Assembly (NCBI RefSeq): GCF_024138675.1
Contig: NZ_CP090959.1
Coordinates: 3,770,001-3,834,000, forward strand
Length of the DNA stretch: 64,000 nucleotides
DNA from: Simiduia sp. 21SJ11W-1
GTDB taxonomy: Bacteria > Pseudomonadota > Gammaproteobacteria > Pseudomonadales > Cellvibrionaceae
Direction: 5' to 3'
Both the position numbers and the translations under genes were made by a program. Positions 46,319 through 56,638 of this stretch are shown here, in pieces. The notes under the pieces are model-generated. The model did not search any database and was not told the origin of the DNA. It saw nothing but the letters and a program-made list of their open reading frames with translations. Each line of letters starts with the position of its first letter. Position 1 is the stretch's first letter.

Positions 46319-47749
46319 TCAACTTTGCGGTTTGCCCACCATATTGGCGGGATTTACCCATTCATCAAATTGCCGGGCGCTCACATAGCCAAGGGCCTGG
46401 GCTGCAGCCTTCAGGCTTGTGCCCTCGGCATGGGCTTTGTTGGCAATTTCGGCAGCTTTGTAATAGCCAATGTGCACATTCAACGCAGTCACCAGCATCA
46501 ACGATTGCGACAAGTGCTGTTCAATGCGCGCCTCATCGGCCTCTATGCCCTGCACACAATGGGCATCAAAACTGCGACAGGCATCGGCCAGGAGTTGCAC
46601 GCTTTCCAACACCGCCGCAGCAATCACGGGCTTGTACACGTTTAACTGAAACTGCCCGTGGCTGCCCGCAATGGATACTGTCACATCATTGCCCATCACC
46701 TGGGCGGCCACCATGGTTACGGCTTCCGCCTGGGTGGGATTCACCTTGCCCGGCATGATAGATGAGCCAGGCTCATTGGCCGGCAACTTGATCTCACCAA
46801 TGCCACAGCGCGGGCCACTGGCAAGCAGCCTTATGTCGTTGGCAATTTTCATCAGCGCCACCGCCAGCCGTTTACAGCTACTGCTGAGCGCTACCATCGC
46901 ATCGTGGGCGGCCAGTGCTTCAAATTTGTTAATGGCACTCACAAAGGGCAGGCCCGTTTGCGCGGCAATGCGCGCGGCCACCTGCTCGGCAAAACCCGCG
47001 GGCGCATTGAGGCCGGTACCCACCGCGGTACCGCCAAGGGCCAGCGCACTCACGCCCTTTAAGGCCTGGGCAATATCTGCCTTGGCCGATTGCAATTGCG
47101 CCACATAGGCGCTGAATTCCTGGCCGAGGGTGAGCGGTGTGGCGTCCATCAAGTGGGTGCGGCCAATTTTAACAGTGCCATCAAAGGCCTTTGCTTTGGC
47201 GTCAAATGATTTAACCAGGCCACTGATTGCCGGCAACAGCTGTTGCTGCACTTCTGTATAGGCGGCTATATGCATGGCCGTGGGGAAGGTATCGTTACTG
47301 CTTTGGCTTTTGTTGACATCATCATTGGGCGACAGAAATTTCTCGGCATCGTCCAGCTGGCCGCCATGCAGAATCTGCGCGCGATTGGCAATCACTTCAT
47401 TCACGTTCATATTGGTTTGTGTGCCGCTGCCGGTTTGCCAGATGACCAGCGGAAATTCATCGTCGTGCGTGCCCGCCAGAATTTCATCGCACACCCGCCC
47501 TATGAGGGCGGCCTTTTCCTGGGGCAGGCCGGCAAGCACCGCGTTTACCGCCGCGGCTGCTTTTTTAATATGCGCATAGGCATAAATAATGGGCATTGGC
47601 ATAGAGGCAGGCCGCCCAATGGCGAAGTTATGGCGGCTGCGCTCGGTTTGTGCGCCCCAGTAGCGCTGCTTGGGCACAGCCACCTGGCCCTGGGTATCGT
47701 GTTCATAGCGCACGGGCTCATCGCCTGCGGGTTCCTCACAATGTGACAT
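46319..47749 (-). CDS. fumC: Class II fumarate hydratase
   Basis: Iron-independent TCA-cycle enzyme interconverting fumarate and malate; 476 residues from the ATG with AGGAG upstream (the frame extends 16 codons further). Signatures: [72 protein letters not shown] and the superfamily signature [13 protein letters not shown]. Divergent from the NYN gene across 59 bp. Confidence 0.96.
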   Translation of the reverse strand: MSHCEEPAGDEPVRYEHDTQGQVAVPKQRYWGAQTERSRHNFAIGRPASMPMPIIYAYAHIKKAAAAVNAVLAGLPQEKAALIGRVCDEILAGTHDDEFPLVIWQTGSGTQTNMNVNEVIANRAQILHGGQLDDAEKFLSPNDDVNKSQSSNDTFPTAMHIAAYTEVQQQLLPAISGLVKSFDAKAKAFDGTVKIGRTHLMDATPLTLGQEFSAYVAQLQSAKADIAQALKGVSALALGGTAVGTGLNAPAGFAEQVAARIAAQTGLPFVSAINKFEALAAHDAMVALSSSCKRLAVALMKIANDIRLLASGPRCGIGEIKLPANEPGSSIMPGKVNPTQAEAVTMVAAQVMGNDVTVSIAGSHGQFQLNVYKPVIAAAVLESVQLLADACRSFDAHCVQGIEADEARIEQHLSQSLMLVTALNVHIGYYKAAEIANKAHAEGTSLKAAAQALGYVSARQFDEWVNPANMVGKPQS

Positions 47750-47808
47750 TGCTGTGACTCCTGTGTGAACTGATACAATAGTGCCCGCACTCACCAAGGG
47801 TAAGCCCC

Positions 47809-48297
47809 ATGGAACCGCTTCTCAGGCCTCGCATTGGCATCTTCGCCGATGTGCAAAACATCTACTACTGCACGCGCGACCGCTACCAGCGGCAGTTCAA
47901 CTACCGGGCACTGTGGCAACAGCTTAGCGAGCAAGGCGAAATTTGTCAGGCCTTTGCCTATGCCATACACCGCGGCGATGCAGGCCAGCTTAAATTCCAA
48001 ACAGCGCTTAGAAGCCTGGGGTTTACGGTTAAATTAAAGCCTTTCATTCAACGCAGCGACGGCTCGGCCAAAGGCGACTGGGATGTGGGCATCACCATTG
48101 ATGTGCTGGAGTACGCGCCCCGGCTGGATAAAATTGTACTGCTCTCGGGCGATGGCGACTTCGACCTGCTGCTGGCGCGCGTGGGCGAGCGCTTCGGCGT
48201 GCGCACCGAGGTATACGGCGTGCCGGGGCTCACAGCCCAGAGTTTGATAGACGTAGCAAGCCATTATCACCCTATTGAGGCATCGTTGCTGCGCTAG
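47809..48297 (+). CDS. NYN-domain protein (LabA/DUF88 family)
   Basis: 162 residues, essentially a lone NYN domain, a PIN-like fold expected to act as a metal-dependent ribonuclease. Conserved acidic residues occur in [27 protein letters not shown] and [21 protein letters not shown]. Target RNA unknown. Divergent from fumC; a 142-bp gap separates it from the rhomboid gene. Confidence 0.9.
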   Translation: MEPLLRPRIGIFADVQNIYYCTRDRYQRQFNYRALWQQLSEQGEICQAFAYAIHRGDAGQLKFQTALRSLGFTVKLKPFIQRSDGSAKGDWDVGITIDVLEYAPRLDKIVLLSGDGDFDLLLARVGERFGVRTEVYGVPGLTAQSLIDVASHYHPIEASLLR

Positions 48298-48439
48298 TTG
48301 GGGCGCACGTTCAAAATTGGTTATTATGGCGCTTGTCGCCAAATTTTAGCCGCTGTACCCAGCGCCACCGCGTTGCTGTATCAGGCAGTTGAGGCCTGGC
48401 CCAGCCCGAGGACGGCCCTCAAAAGACACGGAGTCACAC

Positions 48440-49864
48440 GTGATTATTCTGCCCACTGAAAAGCGCTTCGATGCGCGCCACACCCCCACAGTGCTCATTG
48501 GCATTGTGCTGCTTAATATTTTGGTGTTTTTCTTCTACCAAGGCGACGACAACAACAAAATCTACAGCGCGCTTAGCACCTACGAAGAACAGAATTTTCT
48601 GGAAATTGAATGGCCGCTTATTCAAGACTACCTTAAAGCACAAAACGAGCTGGATGCGCTCGATGATTTACTTGATCTACACGATGATAAGCAAACACAG
48701 GATTTAATGGTGCACATCCTATTGCGCACCGATTTCTATCAGCATGTGTTTCGCAACCCCTACCAACTCATCGGCTTTCAAAATGCCGATCGCTGGCTGG
48801 AGCATCGCGGCAAGATAAACCGCCTGATAGAAAATCTCAGCTTTAACGCCTACGGCCTGAAACCCGCCGAGCTTTCATTCACCACCCTCATCAGCCACCA
48901 GTTTTTGCACGGCGATGTGATGCATTTGCTGGGCAATTTATTTTTCCTGGTATTTTGCGGCTTTGCCGTAGAGGCCGCCATTGGCCACCTGCGCTTTTTG
49001 GGCTTTTATTTACTATCCGGTGTTGCCGGTGGCCTGGCCCACGCTGCTGTAGATTTTTCAAGCACCACCACCCTGGTGGGCGCCTCTGGCGCAATCTCGG
49101 GTGTCATGGCCATGTACCTGGCGATTTTCCGGCTGAAGAAAATCGAGTTCTTCTATTGGTTTTTTGTGGTGGTGGGCTACATGCGCGCACCGGCGCTGGT
49201 TATTCTGCCCATTTACATTGGCAAGGAAATTGTAAGCTTTTATACAGACGGCGGCTCCAACGTGGCGTTTATGGCGCACGCGGGCGGTTTTGTAGCCGGC
49301 AGTTTGTTGATGCTGGGCAACTACTTCATCAGCCCGAAAACCATTGATAAAGCCTACGTGGAAGAAGATCAAAGCATAGATCCGTTTCAACAAGCCCTGG
49401 CCGATATCTACACCCACATAGAGCAATTTCGCTTTGCTGCTGCCATTAAAGCGGTGGACGCCGCCATTGAACGATTTGGCGCGAACTTGCGGCTTGCCCA
49501 ATTGCGCGTGCAACTTACCCAACTGGATTCCGAACAAGCGCAGCGTCAATCGCAAGCGCTCTTGCTGGGGCTGGTGCCCGAATCACAACGGCAATTACAG
49601 CAACAAAGTGAACTGGTAAAAGCCCAGCCACAAGCACTGGCTCTGCTCGATGCCGAGCTGCGCTACCAGCTCACCGTGCGGCTTACCGCACTGCACGATT
49701 TAGGCGCCGCCGAAGTGGTGTTTGCGAGCCTCCAGCAAGATGCCAAACCGCACGAATCCCTGGGCGTGCTCGCCAAGAAACTTGCACTGGCATTTAAGGC
49801 ACTGCATAAACCCACCAAGGCCAAGCGCTATGAAGCGCTAGCGCAGGAATGGGCGGGAATTTAA
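48440..49864 (+). CDS. Rhomboid-family intramembrane serine protease with C-terminal extension
   Basis: 474 residues. One N-terminal helix (TVLIGIVLLNILVFFF), an acidic 90-residue loop, then a rhomboid core: LISHQFLHGDVMHLLGNLFFLVFCGFAVE, VGASGAISG (catalytic S216) and AHAGGF (catalytic H280). After it comes a 150-residue soluble helical tail (VEEDQSIDPFQQALADIYTHIEQF onward) with a TPR-like pattern. The GTG start has GGAG upstream; the frame extends 17 codons further without resemblance. Two bases separate it from the next gene, so the two are translated together. Confidence 0.9.
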   Translation: MIILPTEKRFDARHTPTVLIGIVLLNILVFFFYQGDDNNKIYSALSTYEEQNFLEIEWPLIQDYLKAQNELDALDDLLDLHDDKQTQDLMVHILLRTDFYQHVFRNPYQLIGFQNADRWLEHRGKINRLIENLSFNAYGLKPAELSFTTLISHQFLHGDVMHLLGNLFFLVFCGFAVEAAIGHLRFLGFYLLSGVAGGLAHAAVDFSSTTTLVGASGAISGVMAMYLAIFRLKKIEFFYWFFVVVGYMRAPALVILPIYIGKEIVSFYTDGGSNVAFMAHAGGFVAGSLLMLGNYFISPKTIDKAYVEEDQSIDPFQQALADIYTHIEQFRFAAAIKAVDAAIERFGANLRLAQLRVQLTQLDSEQAQRQSQALLLGLVPESQRQLQQQSELVKAQPQALALLDAELRYQLTVRLTALHDLGAAEVVFASLQQDAKPHESLGVLAKKLALAFKALHKPTKAKRYEALAQEWAGI

Positions 49865-49866
49865 CC

Positions 49867-51525
49867 ATGAAGGATTATTGCCAATATCACCCGTTGAGCG
49901 CGGCCACCTTTCACTGCGATCACTGCGCACATTTTTTGTGTGATCACTGTGTAGATCACAGCAAAATGCCGGAGCGCTGCATTCACTGCGGCGGCAAGCT
50001 TGAAAGCCTGGGCGCAAGCAACAGCGCCGAGCCATTCTGGCGGCGCTTGCAACAGGCATTTCGCTACCCGCTGGCAAGCCAATCACTTACGCTGATTGTC
50101 GTCGTATCGCTGCTTACCTCGGCGCTCTCTGTGCTGCCCTTTGCCATTGCTATTTATTTAATCGCAACCGGCGCGATGATGCGCTACAGCTTTGCCTGCC
50201 TGGAAAACACCGCGCAAGGCAAGCTCACAGCGCCAGATATCACCCACGCCTATGAAGGCGGGGTGGTATTGCTATTTCAATTGCTGGCAATAGTCGTAGT
50301 GATGACAGCCGTAGTGATTGGCATAGAAATGGCCATCAGCGAGGGCCTGGCCAAGCTTGTGGGTGTGCTGTTTGTGCTGGGTTTCCCCGCCGTTATTATT
50401 TTATTTGCCATCAACCAGAGCTGGCTTGAGGCCATTAACCCCGCCAGTATCTTGCGTTTGATTCTGGCCATTGGCCTACCCTACGGGGTGCTCCTGGGGC
50501 TAATTTTAGTAATGACCGCATCGGTAAGCGTGCTGCATGAAATCATTGGCACCGTGGATTTTCTGGCGGCGTTTTTACAATCGGCGGTGTCGAATTTTTA
50601 CACCGTGGTGGTGTTTCACATCATGGGTTATATGATTTTCCAGTATCAGGCCGAGCTGGGTTTTACTGCCCGCGCCGAAGATGGCGAAGCCCTTGAACGC
50701 TCTGAAATGGAGCTGCACAACGCCCGCATAGACATCGCCCTGAAAGAGGCACAATACAACAAAGTGGTGGATTTATTTGCAGAGGCAAACAGCAAGTTCC
50801 CAGACCAGGCAAGCTACTACCTGCGCTGCTTTGACTACCTCTGCAATGTTAATCTGCCTGAACGGCTAAGCCGCTTTGCCCCGCACTTTTTTGATTTTTT
50901 GTTTAAGTCCGAGCGCAAAGAGCAGGTGTACCCCAGCTACAAACGTTTGCTGCGCGCCCTGCCAGGCTACCAGCCAGAGGCGCCCAGGCTACGCCACCTG
51001 CTGGCCGAGCAGTGCTACAGCAATGGCGACGCGCGCTCTACACTCAAGCTACTCAATGGCCTGCACAAGCAAGCGCCCGACTACCCGCGCCTGGTGGCTG
51101 CCTACGAGCTGATGTGTGAAGCCCTGGCAGACATGCCCAACATGGGCAAGCAGCTCGCGCAGTGCCAGCAACTGGTGGCCAATATTAAACGCCGCGCAGA
51201 ACAGAAGGCAGAGGCCCGGGCTGCAGAAGTTGCCGCACGTACCGAGGCCGCCAAAGCCGAGCTTGCCAAAACCGTAACCCGAAGGGGCGGCGCACCCAAA
51301 GGCGCTAAGTTGATCAAGCCCAAACGCGAAGCCGATGCAGAACAATTAAATGATGAACACTTAACCCATGAGCAGCGGGTGCTCGGCAGCCGCCCCACGC
51401 GTATTCCCAGCGGCGTAAAACCGGGGGCGAAAAAAGCCGAGCCTGATTCAACGCAGGCCGCTGAGGCAGAATCAAAACCCTCAACCGATGACAACGACCT
51501 CCCGCCCATAGATTTCAAACTTTAG
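49867..51525 (+). CDS. Zinc-finger (B-box-like) membrane protein with helical repeat tail
   Basis: 552 residues, not assigned to a named family. N-terminal Cys/His cluster CQYHPLSAATFHCDHC-A-HFLCDHCVDHSKMPERCIHCG reads as a B-box/double zinc finger (C-x2-H and CxxC pairs). It is followed by about five hydrophobic helices (90-250), then a TPR-like domain (300-440, LKEAQYNKVVDLFAEANSKFPDQASYYLR), an Ala/Glu/Lys coiled coil and a charged disordered tail (Pro/Lys rich). Located directly after the rhomboid gene, so it may be the substrate, adaptor or partner of the protease. Confidence 0.75.
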   Translation: MKDYCQYHPLSAATFHCDHCAHFLCDHCVDHSKMPERCIHCGGKLESLGASNSAEPFWRRLQQAFRYPLASQSLTLIVVVSLLTSALSVLPFAIAIYLIATGAMMRYSFACLENTAQGKLTAPDITHAYEGGVVLLFQLLAIVVVMTAVVIGIEMAISEGLAKLVGVLFVLGFPAVIILFAINQSWLEAINPASILRLILAIGLPYGVLLGLILVMTASVSVLHEIIGTVDFLAAFLQSAVSNFYTVVVFHIMGYMIFQYQAELGFTARAEDGEALERSEMELHNARIDIALKEAQYNKVVDLFAEANSKFPDQASYYLRCFDYLCNVNLPERLSRFAPHFFDFLFKSERKEQVYPSYKRLLRALPGYQPEAPRLRHLLAEQCYSNGDARSTLKLLNGLHKQAPDYPRLVAAYELMCEALADMPNMGKQLAQCQQLVANIKRRAEQKAEARAAEVAARTEAAKAELAKTVTRRGGAPKGAKLIKPKREADAEQLNDEHLTHEQRVLGSRPTRIPSGVKPGAKKAEPDSTQAAEAESKPSTDDNDLPPIDFKL

Positions 51526-51535
51526 GCGGCAGGCG

Positions 51536-52585
51536 TTAATCCGGATCCTGTAATTGCTGTACAACCTGCGCGATGATCAACAAGCCCACAGGCAGCAGAA
51601 ACAAAAATACCGCATCGCCCATCCACACCAACGGGTGGGCAAGTGCTGCAAATACAAGGTAGGTGGTGTAGGCCACATAGCCCAATAAAAACAGGCAACC
51701 TTCAAAGCGATCTACCCGGGCGCCGGTAAAGAAAATAGGCAAGCACATGAGCGCCACCAAACACATCACCGGCACATCTACCGCCACAAGGCTCGCGGGT
51801 GCGGTAAGACCAACAGGCGCCAGCAGGCTCGATAAACCCAACACGCCCAGCAAGTTAAAAATATTACTACCCACCACATTGCCCACGGCCATATCGCGCT
51901 GGCCTTTTATAGCCGCAGCAATAGAGGCCACCACTTCCGGCAGCGAAGTGCCGGCGGCAACCAGGGTGAGGCCAATAACCAAGTCGCTTACACCCAAATA
52001 GGTGGCAAAGGCCACTACCGCCTCTAACAACCAGCGCGAACCCAGCACCAGCATGGCAAGGCCAAACAACACGCTTACTGCACTGCGCCAGGCAGGTGCG
52101 TGGGCTTGTAACTCCAGGGGTAGGGCCAGGTTTTCATCCTGGCGCGAGCTTTGGTAAAACACATAACCCAGGTAGCCAAGCAGGCCTGCAAACAAGAGTG
52201 CGCCATCGGCGTGGGAAAACCGGCCATCGCGGGCAAGCCACCACACCAAAAGGCTTGCGCCAATCATTACCGGTACATCCCGCCGAATCAATTGATGCCC
52301 CACCACCAAGGGCACAATGAGCGCCGTTAAACCCAGGATAAACAGCACGTTAAAAATGTTGCTACCCACAACATTGCCAAGGCCCACGGAATCCTGCCCG
52401 GCAATGGCCGCTTCAATGCTTACTGCAAACTCCGGCGCACTGGTGCCAAAGGCCACCACCGTAAGGCCGATTACCAACGGCGAAACACCCCAGCGGTTTG
52501 CCAGCTGTGCGGCGCCGTTAATAAGCCAGTTGGCACCTGCCACCAGCAACGCAAGGCCTGTAACAAACATCAATACACTGAACAT
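51536..52585 (-). CDS. Calcium/sodium antiporter (CaCA family, YrbG-like)
   Basis: 349-residue inner-membrane exchanger with about ten helices in two inverted halves. The duplicated alpha repeats are VGLTVVAFGTSAPEFAVSI / GNVVGSNIFNVLF and IGLTLVAAGTSLPEVVASI / GNVVGSNIFNLLG (ion-binding acidic residues in GTSxPE). The start is the ATG of FSVLMFVTGLALLVAGANWLI; the frame extends 30 codons upstream without a hydrophobic pattern. Confidence 0.93.
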   Translation of the reverse strand: MFSVLMFVTGLALLVAGANWLINGAAQLANRWGVSPLVIGLTVVAFGTSAPEFAVSIEAAIAGQDSVGLGNVVGSNIFNVLFILGLTALIVPLVVGHQLIRRDVPVMIGASLLVWWLARDGRFSHADGALLFAGLLGYLGYVFYQSSRQDENLALPLELQAHAPAWRSAVSVLFGLAMLVLGSRWLLEAVVAFATYLGVSDLVIGLTLVAAGTSLPEVVASIAAAIKGQRDMAVGNVVGSNIFNLLGVLGLSSLLAPVGLTAPASLVAVDVPVMCLVALMCLPIFFTGARVDRFEGCLFLLGYVAYTTYLVFAALAHPLVWMGDAVFLFLLPVGLLIIAQVVQQLQDPD

Positions 52586-52676
52586 AGGCACCAACCTAAG
52601 GGGAGTAGATGTGCGCAATATGAGGCTTTCATTGCCAATAAAACAGGGGTGCCCTGATAAATATTTCGCCCACAAA

Positions 52677-52698
52677 AAAGCCGGCGATTGCCGGCTTT
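52677..52698. terminator. Terminator after the DUF4156 lipoprotein gene
   Basis: Nine-base-pair stem AAAGCCGGC / GCCGGCTTT with a GATT loop and A-run on the plus strand (T-run on the minus strand). Confidence 0.8.
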
Positions 52699-52719
52699 AA
52701 TTAACTGTTAACACTGCAG

Positions 52720-53031
52720 TTACGGGCAGCGGTAAATGCCAAAGGTCATTGAGCCATCACTCTTTAATTCCGACTCGCGCACCAGGCGATTCCCGCCCAT
52801 GTTGAAGGCGGAATCTTTGGCCAACGCTGCCAGCTCGTCCATTACCTTTTCATCTTTGCGTACAAAAATGCCTACCTTGCTAACGCCCTTGGAGGTGGTT
52901 TCACCCAGGCGATCACAATGTTGTACGTCGCTTAACGGCTCTACAGAAATATGAGCCGCCTCTGGCTTGGGTTCTACCCAGGTACAGGCCGCGGCCAAGG
53001 CTGACAAACCAACGAGGGGAAGAATTCGCAT
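52720..53031 (-). CDS. DUF4156-type lipoprotein
   Basis: 103 residues. Signal peptide with lipobox ALAAA-C, then TWVEPKPEAAHISV and the DUF4156 core LSDVQHCDRLGETTSKGVSKVGIF, ALAKDSAFNMGGNRLV, TFGIYRC with conserved cysteines. Outer-membrane lipoprotein of unknown function; transcribed alone with a terminator after it. Confidence 0.85.
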   Translation of the reverse strand: MRILPLVGLSALAAACTWVEPKPEAAHISVEPLSDVQHCDRLGETTSKGVSKVGIFVRKDEKVMDELAALAKDSAFNMGGNRLVRESELKSDGSMTFGIYRCP

Positions 53032-53130
53032 AGCGCACTCCTTGACTGAGAAAAATTAACTGCGCCCACTTTACCGAAGCGCGCGCAATGCGCAAGGGGC
53101 AGTGCGCGCAATTACGAAAAACAGGCAAAA

Positions 53131-53154
53131 AAAAAGCGCCCTCTCTGGGGCGCT
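53131..53154 (-). terminator. Terminator after the aldehyde dehydrogenase gene
   Basis: Stem AGCGCCC / GGGCGCT with a short T/C loop; on the minus strand followed by eight or more T, just past the stop codon. Confidence 0.82.
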
Positions 53155-53170
53155 GTTTTCTTGCGCGGAT

Positions 53171-54664
53171 TTAGTCGAACTCAATCCAGGTGGTTTTAAG
53201 CTCGGTGTAATCATCAAAGGCGTGCATGGATTTGTCGCGCCCGTTACCCGATTGCTTAAAGCCGCCAAAGGGCACTGTCATGTCGCCACCGAAGTAGTTA
53301 TTGATGCCCATAGTACCCACGCGCACGGCTTTAGCTACGCGGTGTGCCACGTTGATATCGCGGCTCCATACCGCACCGGCCAGGCCGAAAATGGAATCGT
53401 TGGCAATTTCAATGGCCTCTGCTTCTGTATCAAAGGGGATAACGGTCATCACCGGGCCGAAAATTTCCTCCTGGGCAATGCGCATTTTGTTGTTGGCACC
53501 GGTGAAAATGGTGGGCTGGTGATAATAACCGCCTTCGGTAACCTCAACACGCTTGCCGCCAAAGGCCAGGGTTGCACCCTCGTCACAGCCAATTTGCACG
53601 TATTCGGCCACAGTGTTGTATTGCGCCTCATCCACCATGGGGCCCATGCTGGTTGACGGGTCTAGCGGGTTGCCGGGCGCCCAGCCTTTGGCGTGTTCTA
53701 TTACCTTGGCCACAAACGCATCGTGAATACTGCGCTCAACCAGCAAGCGCGTGCCCGCCGTGCAGGTTTGGCCGCCGTTATAAAACACGGCAGTTGCGGC
53801 CATAGCCGCGGCCTTGTCCAAATTGGCATCGGCAAACACGATGTTCGGGCTCTTGCCACCCAATTCCAGAAATGTGCGTTTGAGATTTGATTGGCCCGCA
53901 TACTCCATGAGCATTTTGCCCACGGGTGTGGAGCCTGTGAATGTAAGCCCTTCTACATCCATATGCTTGGCCAGGTGGCTGCCCAGGCTACCGCCAGGCC
54001 CCGGCAATACCTGCAGCACGCCATCGGGCAGCCCCGCTTCTTTGGCCAGGCCCGCAACCCTTAATGCGGTAAGCGGGGTATTGGAGGCAGGCTTTAACAC
54101 CACGGAGTTTCCGGTGGCAATGGCCGGCGCAATTTTCCAGGCGGTGGTAGAAAAGGGGAAGTTCCAAGGCACAATGGCCGCCACTACACCCAGCGGCAAG
54201 CGTGTAACAAGCGCCAGGGTATCGTGGGGCGTGGGTGCCACTTGATCATAAAATTTATCAATGGCCTCGCCACTCCAGCGCAAGGTGCGCGCCGCTGCCG
54301 GCACGTCCACATTCAGGGTATCGCTAATGGGCTTACCCACATCCAGCGATTCCAACAGCGCAAGCTCTTCTTTATTTGCCTCAATCAACTCAGCCCAGCG
54401 CACCAGCACTGCTTTGCGCTCAGAGGGCGCCTTGTTTGCCCAGGTGCCGGCTTCAAACACGGCTTTGGCCGAGGCAATGGCGCGATCGGCATCTTCCGGG
54501 CCACAGCTGGCAACCTGCGCCAAGGTTTCACCGGTGGCAGGGTTGATGGTTGGGCGGGTATTGCCCGATGCCGCATCAACATAAGCGCCATCAATGAAAG
54601 CGCGGCCTTCAATAGATATTGACTCAGCACGTGCGCACCAGTCTTTAAAGGTCAAATCAGCCAT
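53171..54664 (-). CDS. Aldehyde dehydrogenase (PuuC/KauB-like)
   Basis: 497-residue NAD(P)-dependent dehydrogenase. Catalytic E in FLELGGKSPNIVF, nucleophile C in YNGGQTCTAGTRL, nucleotide-binding VPWNFPF, KPASNTPLTAL and TGSTPVGKML are intact, with C-terminal NYFGGDMTVPFGGFKQSGNGRDKS. Overall closest to gamma-glutamyl-gamma-aminobutyraldehyde dehydrogenases of polyamine breakdown, but the substrate is not proven. Monocistronic. Confidence 0.9.
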   Translation of the reverse strand: MADLTFKDWCARAESISIEGRAFIDGAYVDAASGNTRPTINPATGETLAQVASCGPEDADRAIASAKAVFEAGTWANKAPSERKAVLVRWAELIEANKEELALLESLDVGKPISDTLNVDVPAAARTLRWSGEAIDKFYDQVAPTPHDTLALVTRLPLGVVAAIVPWNFPFSTTAWKIAPAIATGNSVVLKPASNTPLTALRVAGLAKEAGLPDGVLQVLPGPGGSLGSHLAKHMDVEGLTFTGSTPVGKMLMEYAGQSNLKRTFLELGGKSPNIVFADANLDKAAAMAATAVFYNGGQTCTAGTRLLVERSIHDAFVAKVIEHAKGWAPGNPLDPSTSMGPMVDEAQYNTVAEYVQIGCDEGATLAFGGKRVEVTEGGYYHQPTIFTGANNKMRIAQEEIFGPVMTVIPFDTEAEAIEIANDSIFGLAGAVWSRDINVAHRVAKAVRVGTMGINNYFGGDMTVPFGGFKQSGNGRDKSMHAFDDYTELKTTWIEFD

Positions 54665-55159
54665 AGTGTCTACTCCTCAATAATGGCTCCATTGTAGCGC
54701 CTCCAGTCAAAAGCCAAATGACCCAAATTGGTATCCACACACTAAATATCAGCGCTAGCCAATATAAATCTGGGGAATAGGGCTAAGCTGCTAACAGGCT
54801 AGGCTTGCGCTTCTGGATGCTATCGCACTCATTAAATGTATCTATTGTCGTTATAGGGCGGGCAAATACTGTAACTTCGCTAATTTACTTGCTTAAAAAT
54901 TGCACAGAAAACTGGTGCTTTCGTGCAACAAAAAGCCGATTTTTACAATTTCAACGCAAGCGAATACATTTTTTTGTAACCAAACTACAGAATCATTACC
55001 TTTATTTATGACATCTATAGGTGGCAGCAGGCTAATAGCCTTAGCTATTATGGCCTACCGCAATTTCCCGGCTGAAGGTTCAGCCGAGGCCAAAGGCTGA
55101 AAATACAGCCGGTGTCATACCGACAAAAAAAGGGCGGGTGCTACAGAGGAAGACAACAC
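54665..55159 (+). other. AT-rich intergenic region upstream of pntAA
   Basis: About 500 bases without a convincing gene. The middle is much richer in A+T than the surroundings and only supports a 68-codon open frame with no family resemblance or ribosome site. Near pntAA are small palindromes: CGGCTGA-AGGT-TCAGCCG (55069-55086) and a looser GGCTAATAGC / CTATTATGGCC. The pntAA promoter is presumably here. Confidence 0.5.
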
Positions 55160-56305
55160 ATGTTAATCGGTATCCCCAGAGAACTGGACGCGGGAGAAAC
55201 CCGCGTACCCCTGCTACCGGATGGGGTAAAAAAACTGGTAGCGGCCAACGCCACCGTGGTAATTGAAACGGGCTTGGGTGCATCACTGCAAATACCCGAT
55301 TGTGCCTATACCGAAGTGGGTGCCACCCTGGCCGTAAGCCGCGATGCACTGCTCGGCCAGGCAGACGTGCTTTTGCGGTTGCGTAAACCCCCGCTCGATG
55401 AAATAACCAAGCTCAAGCGCGGCGCCATTCACATCTCGTTTCTAGATCCATTCAACGAGCACGCACTTGTAGATGCCTTTGCCAAGCAGGGCGTCACCGC
55501 CATCAGCATGGAAATGATTCCGCGCATCACCCGCAGCCAAAAAATGGACGCCCTCTCATCCCAGGCAAACCTGGCGGGCTACGCCATGGTGGTATTGGCT
55601 GCAGACAGGCTGGATCGCATTCTGCCCATGATGATGACACCCGCAGGCACCATTACCCCGGCGCGGGTATTTGTGATTGGTGCAGGCGTAGCAGGCCTTC
55701 AGGCGATCGCTACCGCCAAGCGCCTGGGCGCACGGGTAGATGCCTTCGATACACGCCCCGTTGTAAAAGAACAGGTGGAATCGCTGGGTGCCAAGTTTTT
55801 GGAAATAGACCTGGGTGAAACCGGCCAAACCGCCGGCGGCTACGCCAAACAGCTCACGGCAGAGCAAATTGAAATGCAACGCCAAGGCCAAATGAACGTG
55901 ATGGCCAATAGCGACATCGTAATCACCACGGCCCAGGTATTTGGCCGCAAGGCACCGCGCATTATCACCAAAGAAATGCTCGCGGTAATGAAACCCGGTG
56001 CCATTGTGGTAGACATGGCGGTAGACAGCGGCGGCAACGTTGAAGGCTCAGAGCCAGACCGCGAAGTGGATATCGGCGGCGTAAAAGTGATTGGCTACCG
56101 CAACCTGCCGGGGCGGGTGGCACAAAATGCCAGCCAAATGTACTCCAACAATCTCATTAATTTGGTATTTGATTATTGGCAAAAAGAAGACGCCAGCTTC
56201 AGCCTGAATTTGGAAGAAGAAATTCTTAAAGGTTGTGTAATCACCCACGGCGGTGAGCTGGTAAATGCCGTGATAAAAAATGCCCGGGCGCAGGCCGCGG
56301 CCTAA
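55160..56305 (+). CDS. pntAA: NAD(P) transhydrogenase alpha subunit, part 1
   Basis: Soluble dI (NAD(H)-binding) domain of the proton-translocating transhydrogenase that makes NADPH from NADH. 381 residues, starting LIGIPRELDAGETRVPLLPDGVKKL; nucleotide site VIGAGVAGLQAIATAKRLGARVDAFDTRP. Alanine-dehydrogenase-like fold. AGAGGA lies upstream of the ATG. The alpha subunit is split into two genes here, with pntAB 28 nt downstream. Confidence 0.94.
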   Translation: MLIGIPRELDAGETRVPLLPDGVKKLVAANATVVIETGLGASLQIPDCAYTEVGATLAVSRDALLGQADVLLRLRKPPLDEITKLKRGAIHISFLDPFNEHALVDAFAKQGVTAISMEMIPRITRSQKMDALSSQANLAGYAMVVLAADRLDRILPMMMTPAGTITPARVFVIGAGVAGLQAIATAKRLGARVDAFDTRPVVKEQVESLGAKFLEIDLGETGQTAGGYAKQLTAEQIEMQRQGQMNVMANSDIVITTAQVFGRKAPRIITKEMLAVMKPGAIVVDMAVDSGGNVEGSEPDREVDIGGVKVIGYRNLPGRVAQNASQMYSNNLINLVFDYWQKEDASFSLNLEEEILKGCVITHGGELVNAVIKNARAQAAA

Positions 56306-56333
56306 CGCCAACCAAGATTCAGGAGTAAACCCC

Positions 56334-56638
56334 ATGACGCCAGAAATTCAACAACTGGTATACCTCACGTTCATATTGATGCTCGCCATCTTTGTGGGCT
56401 TTGAACTCATCGCCAAGGTGCCCGCCACCTTGCACACACCACTCATGAGTGGCTCGAACGCCATCAGTGGTATCACTCTAGTAGGTGCACTGGTTAGCGC
56501 CGGTGCCGAACACGCGCAACTGGCTACCTGGTTAGGCGCAGGCGCAGTTACCCTTGCCACCATCAACGTGGTGGGCGGCTACCTGGTGACCGACCGGATG
56601 CTCGCCATGTTCAAGAAAAAAGCGCAAGGGGGTGCGAA

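Noticed and set aside
54805-55011. 68-codon plus-strand frame upstream of pntAA
   Set aside because: No ribosome site, AT-rich filler composition, no conserved pattern.
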